DNA of 64,000 nucleotides from Lachnospiraceae bacterium (lineage in GTDB: Bacteria; Bacillota; Clostridia; Lachnospirales; Lachnospiraceae): the NCBI GenBank assembly GCA_910574865.1, contig CAJTDN010000004.1, positions 1 to 64,000 on the forward strand, in the 5' to 3' direction. A program made the position numbers and the translations under genes. The first letter of the stretch is position 1. Each line of letters opens with the position of its first letter. Below the pieces are notes generated by a model that saw only the letters and a list, made by a program, of their open reading frames with translations, ran no database searches and had not been told where the DNA came from. Below are positions 17,124 to 24,668 of the stretch, piece by piece.

Positions 17124-17547
17124 AAGCGCGTTCCTCCAAATAGCGTTTTAGCAGCTCAAAAGAGCTTGTCCTGCGATACTGTACTGTGCTTCTTGAAATG
17201 TTGAGGAGCTTTGCGATGTCGTTATCAGTCATGCCCTCGAAATAGTACAGCAGGACGGCGTTACGTTTTTCTTCCGGCAAAGTGCGGAGTGCTTCGGCTA
17301 ACAGCTTCGGCGTAATTCTTTTACCCGCCACGCAGATAGAATTGTCAGTGTATTCCTTGACAAAATAGCGGTCAACGGTATAAAGCTGGCTTTCTTCCTG
17401 CGGGGACAAGCTCGATAACGTAACTTCACGCAGTTGGTGTCGTCTTACGTCGCGGTGGGCGTTGCTGGCTTCACACTTAATGGCTTTCTTACAAAAGCCA
17501 TTAAAAGCGCAGCGGATTTCCCATTCGGTACGATTAGGCTCATTCAT
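17104..17547 (-). CDS. Sigma-70 family regulator of the ICE
   Basis: A 147-residue sigma-like protein of the conjugative transposon type. Region 4 is clear: LRTLPEEKRNAVLLYYFEGM, then DNDIAKLLNISRSTVQYRRT. Region 2 is short and diverged. ATG 17547 is preceded by AAAGGAGGTGAG. A homologue within the nested element lies at 46702-47145, and a fragment of a third at 4775-4919. A promoter followed closely by a terminator lies upstream. Confidence 0.85.
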   Translation of the reverse strand: MNEPNRTEWEIRCAFNGFCKKAIKCEASNAHRDVRRHQLREVTLSSLSPQEESQLYTVDRYFVKEYTDNSICVAGKRITPKLLAEALRTLPEEKRNAVLLYYFEGMTDNDIAKLLNISRSTVQYRRTSSFELLKRYLEERAYDDEEI

Positions 17548-17693
17548 GTTCTCACCTCCTTTCGCAGCCGCGAAAGCGGGTGATTTTTTATGACTTCCCC
17601 TTTCAGTACCCACACCACCGCTTTTTGAGAGTTGCCAAATGAAAACGGCAAACTTTTTTGTCGAAATTTTCAAAAAGCGTGTCTTGAAAAGCA

Positions 17694-17749
17694 CAAAAAA
17701 ACCCGACTGCATAATACAGCCGGGAAAAGAGGAAATATCAACGATTATA
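17694..17749 (-). promoter_or_regulatory. Promoter followed by an attenuator-like terminator
   Basis: On the minus strand TATAAT (17749-17744) is followed about 20 bases later by the stem CCCGGCTGT/GCAGTCGGG and eight T (17723-17694). Transcripts toward the sigma gene start just before this terminator, so read-through must be regulated or occasional. The rest of 17750-18055 shows a second imperfect hairpin (17937-17973) and no gene. Confidence 0.5.
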
Positions 17750-18055
17750 TTGTGATGTGTGTAGGTAACTTCTAAGGTATTCCTGTCCTGTGATTTGACA
17801 AGAATTTTTTTGACAATTTCTTATTTAGCAATACAGCCCGTAAATAAAAATGAGACATAGCAATACCTTTCTGATACCGCTTGTCCCGATAAAAAAGTGA
17901 TTTTAATACACCCTCTATATTTCAATCTAAAATCGAAAACAGCGGCTTTGAATTTATTTCAAAACCGCCGTTAGGCTTGACTATATATTGTATAGGCGCA
18001 TGAAAACTATGCCGCCACACAACGGTTTTTTTTATTACCGTTGGGCGGTCATTCC

Positions 18056-19147
18056 CTACAACATCAATTCTGTTTTTTTAGACCTGTCTATTTCCTGCGT
18101 ATGCAGGAGTGGCTTAAATGCTTTCCTTTCCACTTCTTTCAATTTTTCAAACAACGGAATATACCTGTCAGCTCTTGTAAATGTTTGATGTTGAATGTCC
18201 TCTACAAAGCCCGAAACAATACTTTCAATAATCGCGCCACTAAGTTGAAAATGATGTGCTGCTTCTTCCCAATGGGGAGTACCAAAAGCAGATTTATAGT
18301 TTAATAGGGCAGCCGCTAATTTATCCCTTGAAGCTCGGTGCGGATTGTCAATCCCGGAGTTATGATTGCTCAACTCATGGGGGAGTTCCGGGAGTACGCT
18401 TCCGCTGTATTCAACAAAATGTAAATAAATGTTTTTTAGTTCTTCTTCCGAAAAAGTTTTTTCCCATGACGGAAATTCCTTTATAAATTTGCTAATGCCT
18501 TTTATTCCGATAAATCCTAAAGGAGCATTTAGGTACAGGTTTGCATTGCGACTAATTCCTTGTTGGATAATATGGGAAATGTCATGGTTGGGAGATTTCA
18601 TATCAATTCCAAAATACGCATTTCTTTTGCTGATACCGATATAATCATTTGCCCATGCAAGCCGCAGATCGTCCACTGGAATTGTTTGTACTCCGATTTT
18701 GGAATTATCATGGACGTACACATTTTTTTCATCATATCCAACCATTAGTACAACGTGTCCCGGAATGTGGCACTCGTGATAAAACTTCTGTTGATAAGGT
18801 AAATGGTACATATCCAGCCCAAATAAAATTGTCGGAACATCATTATCCAATAAAGACTGTATTTCTTTTAGGGTTGTCTTAAAGGCTCTCCCCTCATTTG
18901 AAACAATCTCATAACCAATGAGATTTTTCCAGTAATTGTATTCCCTCTTTCCTATGCTGCTTTGCCCGAAAAAAATCATTTTAGGCGGTGTAGCTCTTTT
19001 TTGAGAAATTAGCTGAAAACCCGCCTTTGAGTAGAACAACAAATCATCTGGTATTCGGTTTCCAGTTTTCCACTCATAAATATCACATAGTCCGTTAATG
19101 GGGCATAAATAATCTGCTAATTGATGTGGTATTTTTAATATTTTCAT
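18056..19147 (-). CDS. BtrH N-terminal domain / DUF4872 family protein
   Basis: A 363-residue protein. The N-terminal half has the BtrH-like fold marks: CPINGLCDIYEW near the start with a conserved Cys, and CHIPGHVVLMVGYDEKNVYVHDNS with His and Asp placed as in C39-type cysteine peptidase relatives. The C-terminal half matches DUF4872 (EWEKTFSEEELKNIY-like and HHFQLSGAIIESIVSGF blocks). BtrH moves an acyl group from a carrier protein in butirosin synthesis; here no pathway genes are present, so the substrate is unknown. It is cargo of the ICE, under a MerR-type promoter. Confidence 0.75.
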   Translation of the reverse strand: MKILKIPHQLADYLCPINGLCDIYEWKTGNRIPDDLLFYSKAGFQLISQKRATPPKMIFFGQSSIGKREYNYWKNLIGYEIVSNEGRAFKTTLKEIQSLLDNDVPTILFGLDMYHLPYQQKFYHECHIPGHVVLMVGYDEKNVYVHDNSKIGVQTIPVDDLRLAWANDYIGISKRNAYFGIDMKSPNHDISHIIQQGISRNANLYLNAPLGFIGIKGISKFIKEFPSWEKTFSEEELKNIYLHFVEYSGSVLPELPHELSNHNSGIDNPHRASRDKLAAALLNYKSAFGTPHWEEAAHHFQLSGAIIESIVSGFVEDIQHQTFTRADRYIPLFEKLKEVERKAFKPLLHTQEIDRSKKTELML

Positions 19148-19170
19148 CTTCTACCTCCTTGTATGTTTCC

Positions 19171-19201
19171 ACTCTAAACCCTCGCACTATCTTAGAGTCA
19201 A
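19171..19201 (-). promoter_or_regulatory. MerR-type 19-bp-spaced promoter of the btrH-like gene
   Basis: TTGACT (19201-19196) and TAGAGT (19176-19171) are separated by 19 bases, the stretched spacing that MerR activators correct by twisting the DNA. The spacer region contains the dyad ACTCTAA and TTTAGAGT. A sister site lies before the merR gene. Confidence 0.78.
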
Positions 19202-19217
19202 TAGGGGAAATAAAAAA

Positions 19218-19236
19218 ACGCTGCGGCTTGCAGCGT
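19218..19236 (-). terminator. Terminator after the merR-like gene
   Basis: ACGCTGC and GCAGCGT form a 7-bp stem with loop AAGCC on the minus strand, followed by seven T (19217-19211). It separates merR transcription from the btrH-like promoter. Confidence 0.8.
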
Positions 19237-19240
19237 CTTT

Positions 19241-20059
19241 TTATTTCGGCTTAATGGGAAAGCATACTTCGGTAATCATATTTTCTATGCTTTGTTCTGT
19301 TTCGGGCGATATATGGTAAATATTAAAGTGGCTTCCAGTAAGTTCATAATGATTATCTGCTATCCACCGTATTACTTCTTCGTTTGCTTCGGGCAGCAAT
19401 TCATATTTACCTCTGAAAGTAAGTGTAGCTGCTGTGATTTCCTTGACAGCCTTAAATTTCATTATTTCCGTATCTTTGTATTGTCCAACAACCGTTTGCT
19501 GAATTTCCACATCAAGATTTTCTTCGACAAACCCCTCATTATGAAATTTAGCAATATTCCATGCCGGATTTGATAGCTGTATGTTTTGAGCGTTTCTTTC
19601 ATGTGCAAGTTGTTTCCAAAGAACAGCTTCTTGATCGGGGGTTGCGATTATCCCCCTAACACTGATAACATTGTGGGCGGGAAATTTCTTTAGAGCCACA
19701 CTATACAAAGGAATAGGGGATGTATGCCCTAAATTTTCAATAGTAGTTTCAATCAAGTTTAGCTGCCGCTGCATATCTGCAATTTTTTCTCTTTGTTCAG
19801 TAGCATGGAGTTCAAGGTATTTCTTCAATTCCTCATTATTTGTATATTTCGTTAGGATTTCTTTAATTAGGGATAGGCTCAACCCCATATTTTTTAATGC
19901 CTGTATTTTATTTGCAATCGGTAACTGGTTTTCGCTGTAATACCTGTACCCGGTAAATTGATCTATATGCTCCGGGATAAGTAGCCCTATCTCATTGTAA
20001 TGTCGTAGCATATAGATACTGATTTGTGATAGCACCGAAAATTCGCCAATCCGTAGCAT
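19241..20059 (-). CDS. MerR family regulator with effector-binding domain
   Basis: A 272-residue protein. Residues 1-75 are the MerR winged helix (MLRIGEFSVLSQISIYMLRHY, then YRYYSENQL and LKNMGLSLSLIKEIL). A coiled dimerisation helix runs to about 115. The rest resembles a GyrI/BmrR-like ligand-binding domain (VALKKFPAHNVISVRG, YHISPETEQ). Such regulators sense small molecules and activate promoters with 19-bp spacers; two such promoters flank this gene, its own and that of the btrH-like gene. ATG 20059 follows GGAGGTGATAT. Confidence 0.87.
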   Translation of the reverse strand: MLRIGEFSVLSQISIYMLRHYNEIGLLIPEHIDQFTGYRYYSENQLPIANKIQALKNMGLSLSLIKEILTKYTNNEELKKYLELHATEQREKIADMQRQLNLIETTIENLGHTSPIPLYSVALKKFPAHNVISVRGIIATPDQEAVLWKQLAHERNAQNIQLSNPAWNIAKFHNEGFVEENLDVEIQQTVVGQYKDTEIMKFKAVKEITAATLTFRGKYELLPEANEEVIRWIADNHYELTGSHFNIYHISPETEQSIENMITEVCFPIKPK

Positions 20060-20078
20060 AATATCACCTCCAACATAA

Positions 20079-20109
20079 AGTGTAAACCCTCGCATAGTGT
20101 TAGAGTAAA
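20079..20109 (-). promoter_or_regulatory. MerR-type promoter of the regulator itself
   Basis: TTTACT (20109-20104) and TACACT (20084-20079) lie 19 bases apart. The spacer shares the core GCGAGGGTTTA with the btrH-like promoter, pointing to one regulator for both. Confidence 0.75.
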
Positions 20110-20268
20110 GAAAAATCGAAGAATTTTTTTGCCCTGCACACGGAATATTATAAAAGATATTTTCGGTATAGGCAAGAGAAAATTGCTATATTTAGGTAAA
20201 TGATTTGCTATGTATACTCATTTCAATACAAGAATAGGAGTTGTAAACTCATACAGGGTGATGTCTGA

Positions 20269-20625
20269 ATGAAAAGAGAAGTCGAAATTGTTTACGATTT
20301 CAAGGCTTTCGGGCAAGCCATAAAGAAAGCACGCAGAGCAGCGGGATATTCCCGTAAAAAGTTGGGGCATGAGCTGAATTTAGCTCCCCGCTACCTTGTT
20401 TCCATAGAAAATGAGGGGCAACACCCAAGTCTGCAAGTGCTGTATGAGCTTTGCACCTTTTTTGACATTTCGGTAGATCAGTTCTTTTTCCCGGATAAGG
20501 TCGCAAGTAAGTCCACGCAGCGCAGACAGCTTGAAACGCTGCTTGACGGTATGAGCGATACGGGATTGCAGATTGTTACCGCAACAGCAAAAGAGATTAG
20601 GAAAGTCGAAACAAGGGACGAATAA
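20269..20625 (+). CDS. XRE family transcriptional regulator
   Basis: A 118-residue protein with an XRE helix-turn-helix at about residues 12-68 (FGQAIKKARRAAGYSRKKLGHELNLAPRYLVSIENEGQHPS) and a C-terminal segment DGMSDTGLQIVTATAKEIRKVE. It reads toward the mobC-relaxase genes but is separated from them by a terminator. Proteins of this kind repress transfer or immunity functions in Tn1549-like elements. Confidence 0.87.
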   Translation: MKREVEIVYDFKAFGQAIKKARRAAGYSRKKLGHELNLAPRYLVSIENEGQHPSLQVLYELCTFFDISVDQFFFPDKVASKSTQRRQLETLLDGMSDTGLQIVTATAKEIRKVETRDE

Positions 20626-20659
20626 ACGTCCAACGTACAACTGAATACGGTTTGAGAAG

Positions 20660-20697
20660 CGCTGCAACCTTTTGAAGATTGCAGCGTTTTCTTTTGT
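20660..20697 (+). terminator. Terminator after the XRE gene
   Basis: CGCTGCAA (20660-20667) and TTGCAGCG (20679-20686) form a perfect 8-bp stem followed by TTTTCTTTTG. Confidence 0.85.
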
Positions 20698-20750
20698 CGG
20701 AGTTTGGCAAAACCGTTTTTTGGGTGTTGTAGGGAGTGAAGAAAAACTTT

Positions 20751-20842
20751 CGTAGCAAGCATAGGAAAAGAGTACCCTTTTCCGTATTTCTGCCCGCCCG
20801 GTCGGTCAGAAATTGCTTGTTGGGAAGTGTCCCAAACCCTCT
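20751..20842 (+). other. oriT-like structured element, copy 1
   Basis: It begins CGTAGCAAGCATAGGAAAAG and contains GGAAAAG/CTTTTCC, a middle stem ATTTCTG/CAGAAAT (about 20785-20812) and TTGGGA/TCCCAA before AACCCTCT. It lies 26 bases before mobC, where an origin of transfer is expected. A second copy is at 29109-29210 with a different middle stem sequence that still pairs. The nick site was not identified. Confidence 0.6.
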
Positions 20843-20868
20843 ATGAGAACGGAAAGGAGCGAAAACCC

Positions 20869-21198
20869 ATGAACGGACGTAAAAGGACAATACAGGTCAA
20901 ATTCTATGTGACAGAGGAAGAAAGAAAACTGATTGAGGAAAAAATGAAGCTCGTCCCCACAAGCAACATGGCGGCGTATCTGCGTAAGATCGCCATTGAC
21001 GGGTACGTTATCCAAGTAGACCACACGGACATAAAGGAAATGACAGCGGAGATACAGAAGATCGGGGTCAATGTCAATCAGATTGCACGTCGCGTAAACG
21101 CGACGGGGAACGCATACAAAGAGGACATAGACGAAATCAAGGGGGTGCTTGCGGAGATATGGCGGTTACAAAGATTAAGCCTGTTAAAAGCACTTTGA
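20869..21198 (+). CDS. mobC: MobC-type relaxosome accessory protein
   Basis: A 109-residue protein with a ribbon-helix-helix start (RTIQVKFYVTEEERKLIEEKM) and the MobC block IQKIGVNVNQIARRVNATGN. These proteins bind oriT and help the relaxase melt the nick site. GGAAAGGAG stands 9 bases upstream of the ATG. The 3' end overlaps the relaxase gene by 40 bases, so translation is coupled. Confidence 0.88.
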   Translation: MNGRKRTIQVKFYVTEEERKLIEEKMKLVPTSNMAAYLRKIAIDGYVIQVDHTDIKEMTAEIQKIGVNVNQIARRVNATGNAYKEDIDEIKGVLAEIWRLQRLSLLKAL

Positions 21199-22511
21199 GC
21201 AAAGCCCTTGACTATATCGAAAACCCGGACAAGACGGACGAAAAAATGCTCATATCCTCTTTCGGCTGCTCCTATGAAACGGCAGATATTGAGTTTGGCT
21301 ATACCCTGTCTCAAGCGCGGGATAAGGGCAACAACTTAGCTTTTCACTTGATACAGTCCTTTGCGCCGGGGGAAGTAGACTATGAGAAAGCCCATGAGAT
21401 CGGGCGGCAGCTTGCCGACGCGGTAACAAAGGGGCAGCATGAGTATGTATTAACGACGCACATTGACAAGGGGCATATACACAATCACATTATTTTCTGC
21501 GCGGTCAACTTCGTAGATCATCACAAGTATGTTTCCAACAAACGGACGTACTACGGCATACGCAACATGAGTGACAAGCTGTGCCGGGACAACGGGCTTT
21601 CCGTGGTCGTCCCCGGCAAGGGCAGCAAGGGAAAGAGCTATGCGGAATATCAAGCGGAGAAAACCGGGACAAGCTGGAAAGGCAAGCTAAAGATTGCCGT
21701 GGACGCGCTCATTCCCCAAGTTTCCAGTTTTGAGGAACTATTGCAGCGGTTACAGGCGGCGGGCTATGAGATCAAGCCGGGAAAATATGTGTCGTGCCGC
21801 GCACCGGGGCAGGAACGCTTTACCCGCCTAAAAACCCTCGGCGCGGACTATACAGAGGAAGCCATAAGGGAACGGATAGCGGGCAAGCGCATCCGCGCCG
21901 CCAAAGCTCCAAAGGCAGAGCGCAGGGGCGTTAATCTGCTCATTGACATTGAGAACAGTATCAAGGCGCAGCAGAGCCGGGGCTATGAACAGTGGGCGAA
22001 AATCCACAATCTGAAACAGGCGGCAAAGACTATGAACTTCCTCACTGAAAACAAGATTGAACAGTACGCCGATCTGCTCACCCGGATAGAGGAAACCGCC
22101 ACGGCAAGCGAAAAGGCGGGGGACAGCCTAAAGGAAGTGGAAAAGCGTCTTTCGGATATGGCGTTGCTCATTAAGAACGTCACTACCTACCAAAAGACAA
22201 AGCCCCTCTATGAAGCCTACCGAAAAGCCCGGAACAAGGAGAAGTACCGGGCAGAGCATGAACGGGGTATTATCCTTCATGAAGCGGCGGCAAAGGCACT
22301 AAAGGCGGCGCAGATCGGCGGCAAGTTCCCCAGCGTCCCCGCCCTGCAAACAGAGTATGAAAAGCTCCAAGCGCAGAAAGAAAGCCTTTACGCCGATTAT
22401 GGCAAGCTGAAAAAACAGGTACAGGAATATGACGTTATCAAGCGGAACATAGACAGCATTTTACAGACAGAGAAGCAGCCGGAACGGGAAAGGGAAACAG
22501 AGCGCGGATAA
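21159..22511 (+). CDS. MOBP-type relaxase of the ICE
   Basis: A 450-residue relaxase. The N-terminal 160 residues are the nuclease: KALDYIENPDKT with the likely nucleophile Tyr, AFHLIQSFAPGE, and the three-histidine metal motif HIDKGHIHNHIIF. After RFTRLKTLGADYTEE the protein becomes a long charged, helical tail. It nicks one strand at oriT and pilots it into the secretion channel. It is transcribed opposite to the transfer operon, and ends at a strong terminator. Confidence 0.92.
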   Translation: MAVTKIKPVKSTLSKALDYIENPDKTDEKMLISSFGCSYETADIEFGYTLSQARDKGNNLAFHLIQSFAPGEVDYEKAHEIGRQLADAVTKGQHEYVLTTHIDKGHIHNHIIFCAVNFVDHHKYVSNKRTYYGIRNMSDKLCRDNGLSVVVPGKGSKGKSYAEYQAEKTGTSWKGKLKIAVDALIPQVSSFEELLQRLQAAGYEIKPGKYVSCRAPGQERFTRLKTLGADYTEEAIRERIAGKRIRAAKAPKAERRGVNLLIDIENSIKAQQSRGYEQWAKIHNLKQAAKTMNFLTENKIEQYADLLTRIEETATASEKAGDSLKEVEKRLSDMALLIKNVTTYQKTKPLYEAYRKARNKEKYRAEHERGIILHEAAAKALKAAQIGGKFPSVPALQTEYEKLQAQKESLYADYGKLKKQVQEYDVIKRNIDSILQTEKQPERERETERG

Positions 22512-22526
22512 AAGCACAAAAAAGAG

Positions 22527-22571
22527 CCGGGACGCGGCAGCTATCAGATAGCCACCGCGCCCCGGTTTTCT
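22527..22571 (+). terminator. Terminator of the mobC-relaxase operon
   Basis: CCGGGACGCGG (22527-22537) pairs with CCGCGCCCCGG (22555-22565), with CTATC/GATAG inside, then TTTTCTT. A near-identical copy at 22965-23009 belongs to the 215-bp duplication. Confidence 0.85.
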
Positions 22572-22592
22572 TATGGGTGCAGAGATTGGATT

Positions 22593-22704
22593 GTGACGCA
22601 ATAGAACGCCATTTTCGGGGGTAAAGGTATAAATCCCTTGCCGCCTTATTTTCCCGCCCGGAAAGCCGCATAAATCAAGGCTTTTTTCGCCCCTATCGCG
22701 TCAC
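22593..22704. other. 112-nt structured element, copy A
   Basis: It is closed by GTGACGC (22593-22599) and GCGTCAC (22698-22704). Inside are AGAACGCCATTTT, GGTATAAATCCC and a hairpin AAAGCC/GGCTTT followed by T. It is one of four copies in the ICE block (others at 23031, 42962 and 52618). Confidence 0.7.
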
Positions 22705-22764
22705 ATTCGCCCGCAGTTTCCTCATGCGCTCGGTGGTTTGTTACAGGCAACGTATAAAGAGCTA

Positions 22765-22793
22765 TTGCATTTTGAGTTTTGAAATCATATAAT
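22765..22793 (+). promoter_or_regulatory. Promoter of the 33-residue protein gene
   Basis: TTGCAT (22765-22770) and TATAAT (22788-22793) have 17-base spacing, 45 bases before the start codon. The promoter lies wholly inside the insert between the direct repeats. Confidence 0.72.
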
Positions 22794-22837
22794 AGGAACT
22801 GTCAATTCGATATTAGACAAATTTGGAGGAAGCTTAT

Positions 22838-22939
22838 ATGGTTGATTTTATTGTTAATTTATTTGCAGAGATTGCTGATTTCTCTATCACTTTTTGGGTA
22901 GACAATATTATTGATAAGTTTGCCAAAAGAAATAAGTAA
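22838..22939 (+). CDS. 33-residue amphipathic/membrane peptide of unknown function
   Basis: ATG at 22838 is preceded by TTGGAGGA with good spacing. The product starts MVDFIVNLFAEIADF, continues with a Trp-containing hydrophobic stretch (SITFWVDNIID) and ends in basic KFAKRNK. One hydrophobic helix with a basic tail resembles type I toxin-like or regulatory membrane peptides, but no family is recognised with certainty. With its own promoter and a strong terminator (22965-23009) it forms a self-contained cassette inserted between 215-bp direct repeats. Base composition is much more AT-rich than the neighbours. Confidence 0.7.
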   Translation: MVDFIVNLFAEIADFSITFWVDNIIDKFAKRNK

Positions 22940-22964
22940 ATCCAATTTGTTGGGTAAAGAAAAA

Positions 22965-23179
22965 CCGGGACGCGGCAGCTATCAGACAGCCACCGCGCCC
23001 CGGTTTTTTCATGGGTGCAGAGATTGGATTGTGACGCAATAGAACGCCATTTTGAGGGGGAAAGGTATAAATCCCTTGCCGCCTTATTTTCCCGCCCGGA
23101 AAGCCGTATATTACAAGGCTTTTTTCGCCCCTATCGCGTCACATTCGCCCGCAGTTTCCTCATGCGCTCGGCGGTTTGT
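22965..23179. repeat. 215-bp direct repeat, right copy
   Basis: This is the copy attached to the intact Cys-rich VLP gene, whose 3' end it includes. Its terminator (22965-23009, six T) also serves the small peptide gene. Confidence 0.88.
23031..23142. other. 112-nt structured element, copy B
   Basis: GTGACGC (23031-23037) and GCGTCAC (23136-23142) close it. It differs from copy A mostly in hairpin loops (CATTTTGAGG, GCCGTATATTACAAGGC), while the paired segments are kept. It overlaps the 3' end of the Cys-rich VLP gene by 12 bases. Confidence 0.7.
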
Positions 23180-23496
23180 CTGCGGGTGATACGCTTCCGG
23201 CAGTCCGGGCAGTAAATAGCCCGGTTGGAGCTGGAAGCAAAGGGCGCACCGCACACGCTACAACGGCGCATATCCCCCGTTTGGTAAATCTCGGCGTACA
23301 GCTCCTTATCTGCGGGCAGTACGGCGATACGGAACCATTTACAGAGCAGGGAATAGGAAATAAGCTGCGGACAAACGCACTCGTCCCCGTCGTCCAGCAA
23401 GATACAATTCCCGTTATCGCAGTTGCAGCACGTCCGGCGCACAAGGGTATTGACTTTCCGGCTCTGGGGCGGCGTTAGCCGCTTGATCTCGCTCAT
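23131..23496 (-). CDS. Cysteine-rich VLP protein
   Basis: A 121-residue protein with RRTCCNCDNGNCILLDDGDEC, the FRIAVLPADKELYAEI segment that names the family, and a C-terminal zinc-ribbon-like CSVCGAPFASSSNRAIYCPDC followed by a basic helix. The role is unknown; the gene is a fixed partner of relaxase modules in these elements. It overlaps the preceding gene by 4 bases. A homologue lies in the nested element at 43044-43430. Confidence 0.85.
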   Translation of the reverse strand: MSEIKRLTPPQSRKVNTLVRRTCCNCDNGNCILLDDGDECVCPQLISYSLLCKWFRIAVLPADKELYAEIYQTGDMRRCSVCGAPFASSSNRAIYCPDCRKRITRRQTAERMRKLRANVTR

Positions 23497-23714
23497 ACCT
23501 CGTCTGCGGGGTAAAGGGCAAGCCCCGCAAACTCCGCTTCGGTCATGTGTACCACTTTGGCAAGGGTGCGGGCGGCAAAGTCCCGCATTTCCCCGTCCAT
23601 AAAGGGCAGCGCGGCGTTCATAGCCACGACAAGCCCCTCCTTGCTGCCTGTCATGTAGATACTCAAAAGGTTGGTTTCCTCCACCGTGAAATTGTTATAT
23701 GTGTTCATGCTCAT
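23493..23714 (-). CDS. Transposon-transfer assisting protein (TTRAP)
   Basis: A 73-residue protein: FTVEETNLLSIYMTGSK, then ALPFMDGEMRDFAARTLAKV and MTEAEFAGLALYPADE. This fits the TTRAP family of small transfer-associated proteins of conjugative transposons; the mechanism is not known. Start and stop overlap the neighbours by 4 bases each, so it is translated as part of the long transfer operon. Confidence 0.82.
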   Translation of the reverse strand: MSMNTYNNFTVEETNLLSIYMTGSKEGLVVAMNAALPFMDGEMRDFAARTLAKVVHMTEAEFAGLALYPADEV

Positions 23715-24664
23715 ACCTCCAAACTGTGATTTTTTGTTTTCGCCGCCGTTTTCTTCGGGGCGGTTTTCTTTGCGTCCTGCGCAAGCTGCGCCCGGATAGA
23801 GGGGCGGGGCTTCCTTACCTCCCTGTCCCGGTTCTCGTCCTTGCCGATCAGCGCGTATGTGCCGTAACTGTTCTTGATCTGTGAGAAAGCAAGGGTCTTA
23901 TAGGGCAGCATGGAGAAAAGCCGTTCCGTGTCCTTTGTGGACGCAAGCCGTTCAAAGGACGGGGACAGCTCCACCATGAAATGCGATCTGTCCGGGCTGT
24001 TGGGGGCAGACAGCTTTTTCATGTCTGCCACAATGCGCCGCGCTTCCCGGTCGATCATGCCCTCATGCAATGCGGCGATATGTTCCTCGAAGTTCCCCGG
24101 TTTCAGCTTATCCCGGCTTTCCTTTTCCTCCCGTAACAGGGATTGCAGGGCTTCCGGGTCTTTTGGCTGTACCTCGAAGCGTTCAAACTTCCCAAGCTGG
24201 GGGTCGGGATAACCGTCAAAGCGTCGGTCTGCGGGCTGCTCCCGCGTCCCATGCTCATACATGAGCGTCACCGTCCCGGCGGCAAGGGTATTGTCCTTGA
24301 CACGCTCATAGTGCTTTTCATAGTCTAGCTCGTACAGGTTGCCCTTGATCTTCCCGTCCTGTACCCCGGTCAGCTCCACGGCATACGCAAGGATATGGTC
24401 GCGGGTCTGCTCCTTGTAGAAACGCCATGTATTGTGCGGTGCGGTGTCACTGATGAAAACGTCGCGCTCCCGGAAGCAGTACGTCCCGGACGGGCGGGAA
24501 AGCCATAAAAGGCTCTTGTCTGCCTTATCGGGGCTTGCCGCCTTTTCCGCAATGATCTGTCTGTCAATGTCAAAATCGCTCTGATAAAATCCCGTGTTCT
24601 GTTTCAGAATGGCTTCAAGGGAAGCCAGTACGTCCACATCTTCAAATTTATTCAGTTTCCCCAT
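23711..24664 (-). CDS. DUF4316-like ICE protein
   Basis: A 317-residue soluble, charged protein. The N-terminal half contains ILKQNTGFYQSDFDIDRQII and SRPSGTYCFRERDVFIS; the middle is YELDYEKHYERVKDNTLAAGTVTLMYEHG. The last 30 residues begin PSIRAQLAQDAKK and are Lys-rich, a tail shared with the 1444-residue protein and PcfB of this element. The function is unknown. It is separated from the preceding gene by 4 bases and preceded by GGAAAGGAG. Confidence 0.65.
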   Translation of the reverse strand: MGKLNKFEDVDVLASLEAILKQNTGFYQSDFDIDRQIIAEKAASPDKADKSLLWLSRPSGTYCFRERDVFISDTAPHNTWRFYKEQTRDHILAYAVELTGVQDGKIKGNLYELDYEKHYERVKDNTLAAGTVTLMYEHGTREQPADRRFDGYPDPQLGKFERFEVQPKDPEALQSLLREEKESRDKLKPGNFEEHIAALHEGMIDREARRIVADMKKLSAPNSPDRSHFMVELSPSFERLASTKDTERLFSMLPYKTLAFSQIKNSYGTYALIGKDENRDREVRKPRPSIRAQLAQDAKKTAPKKTAAKTKNHSLEV

Positions 24665-24668
24665 AGGG

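Larger units (their letters stand above)
22527..22741. repeat. 215-bp direct repeat, left copy
   Basis: It matches 22965-23179 over its whole length with few changes. It contains the relaxase terminator, the 112-nt element and the last codons of the Cys-rich VLP gene, here cut off after GTTTGT. The duplication brackets a 223-bp insert encoding a small protein. Confidence 0.88.
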
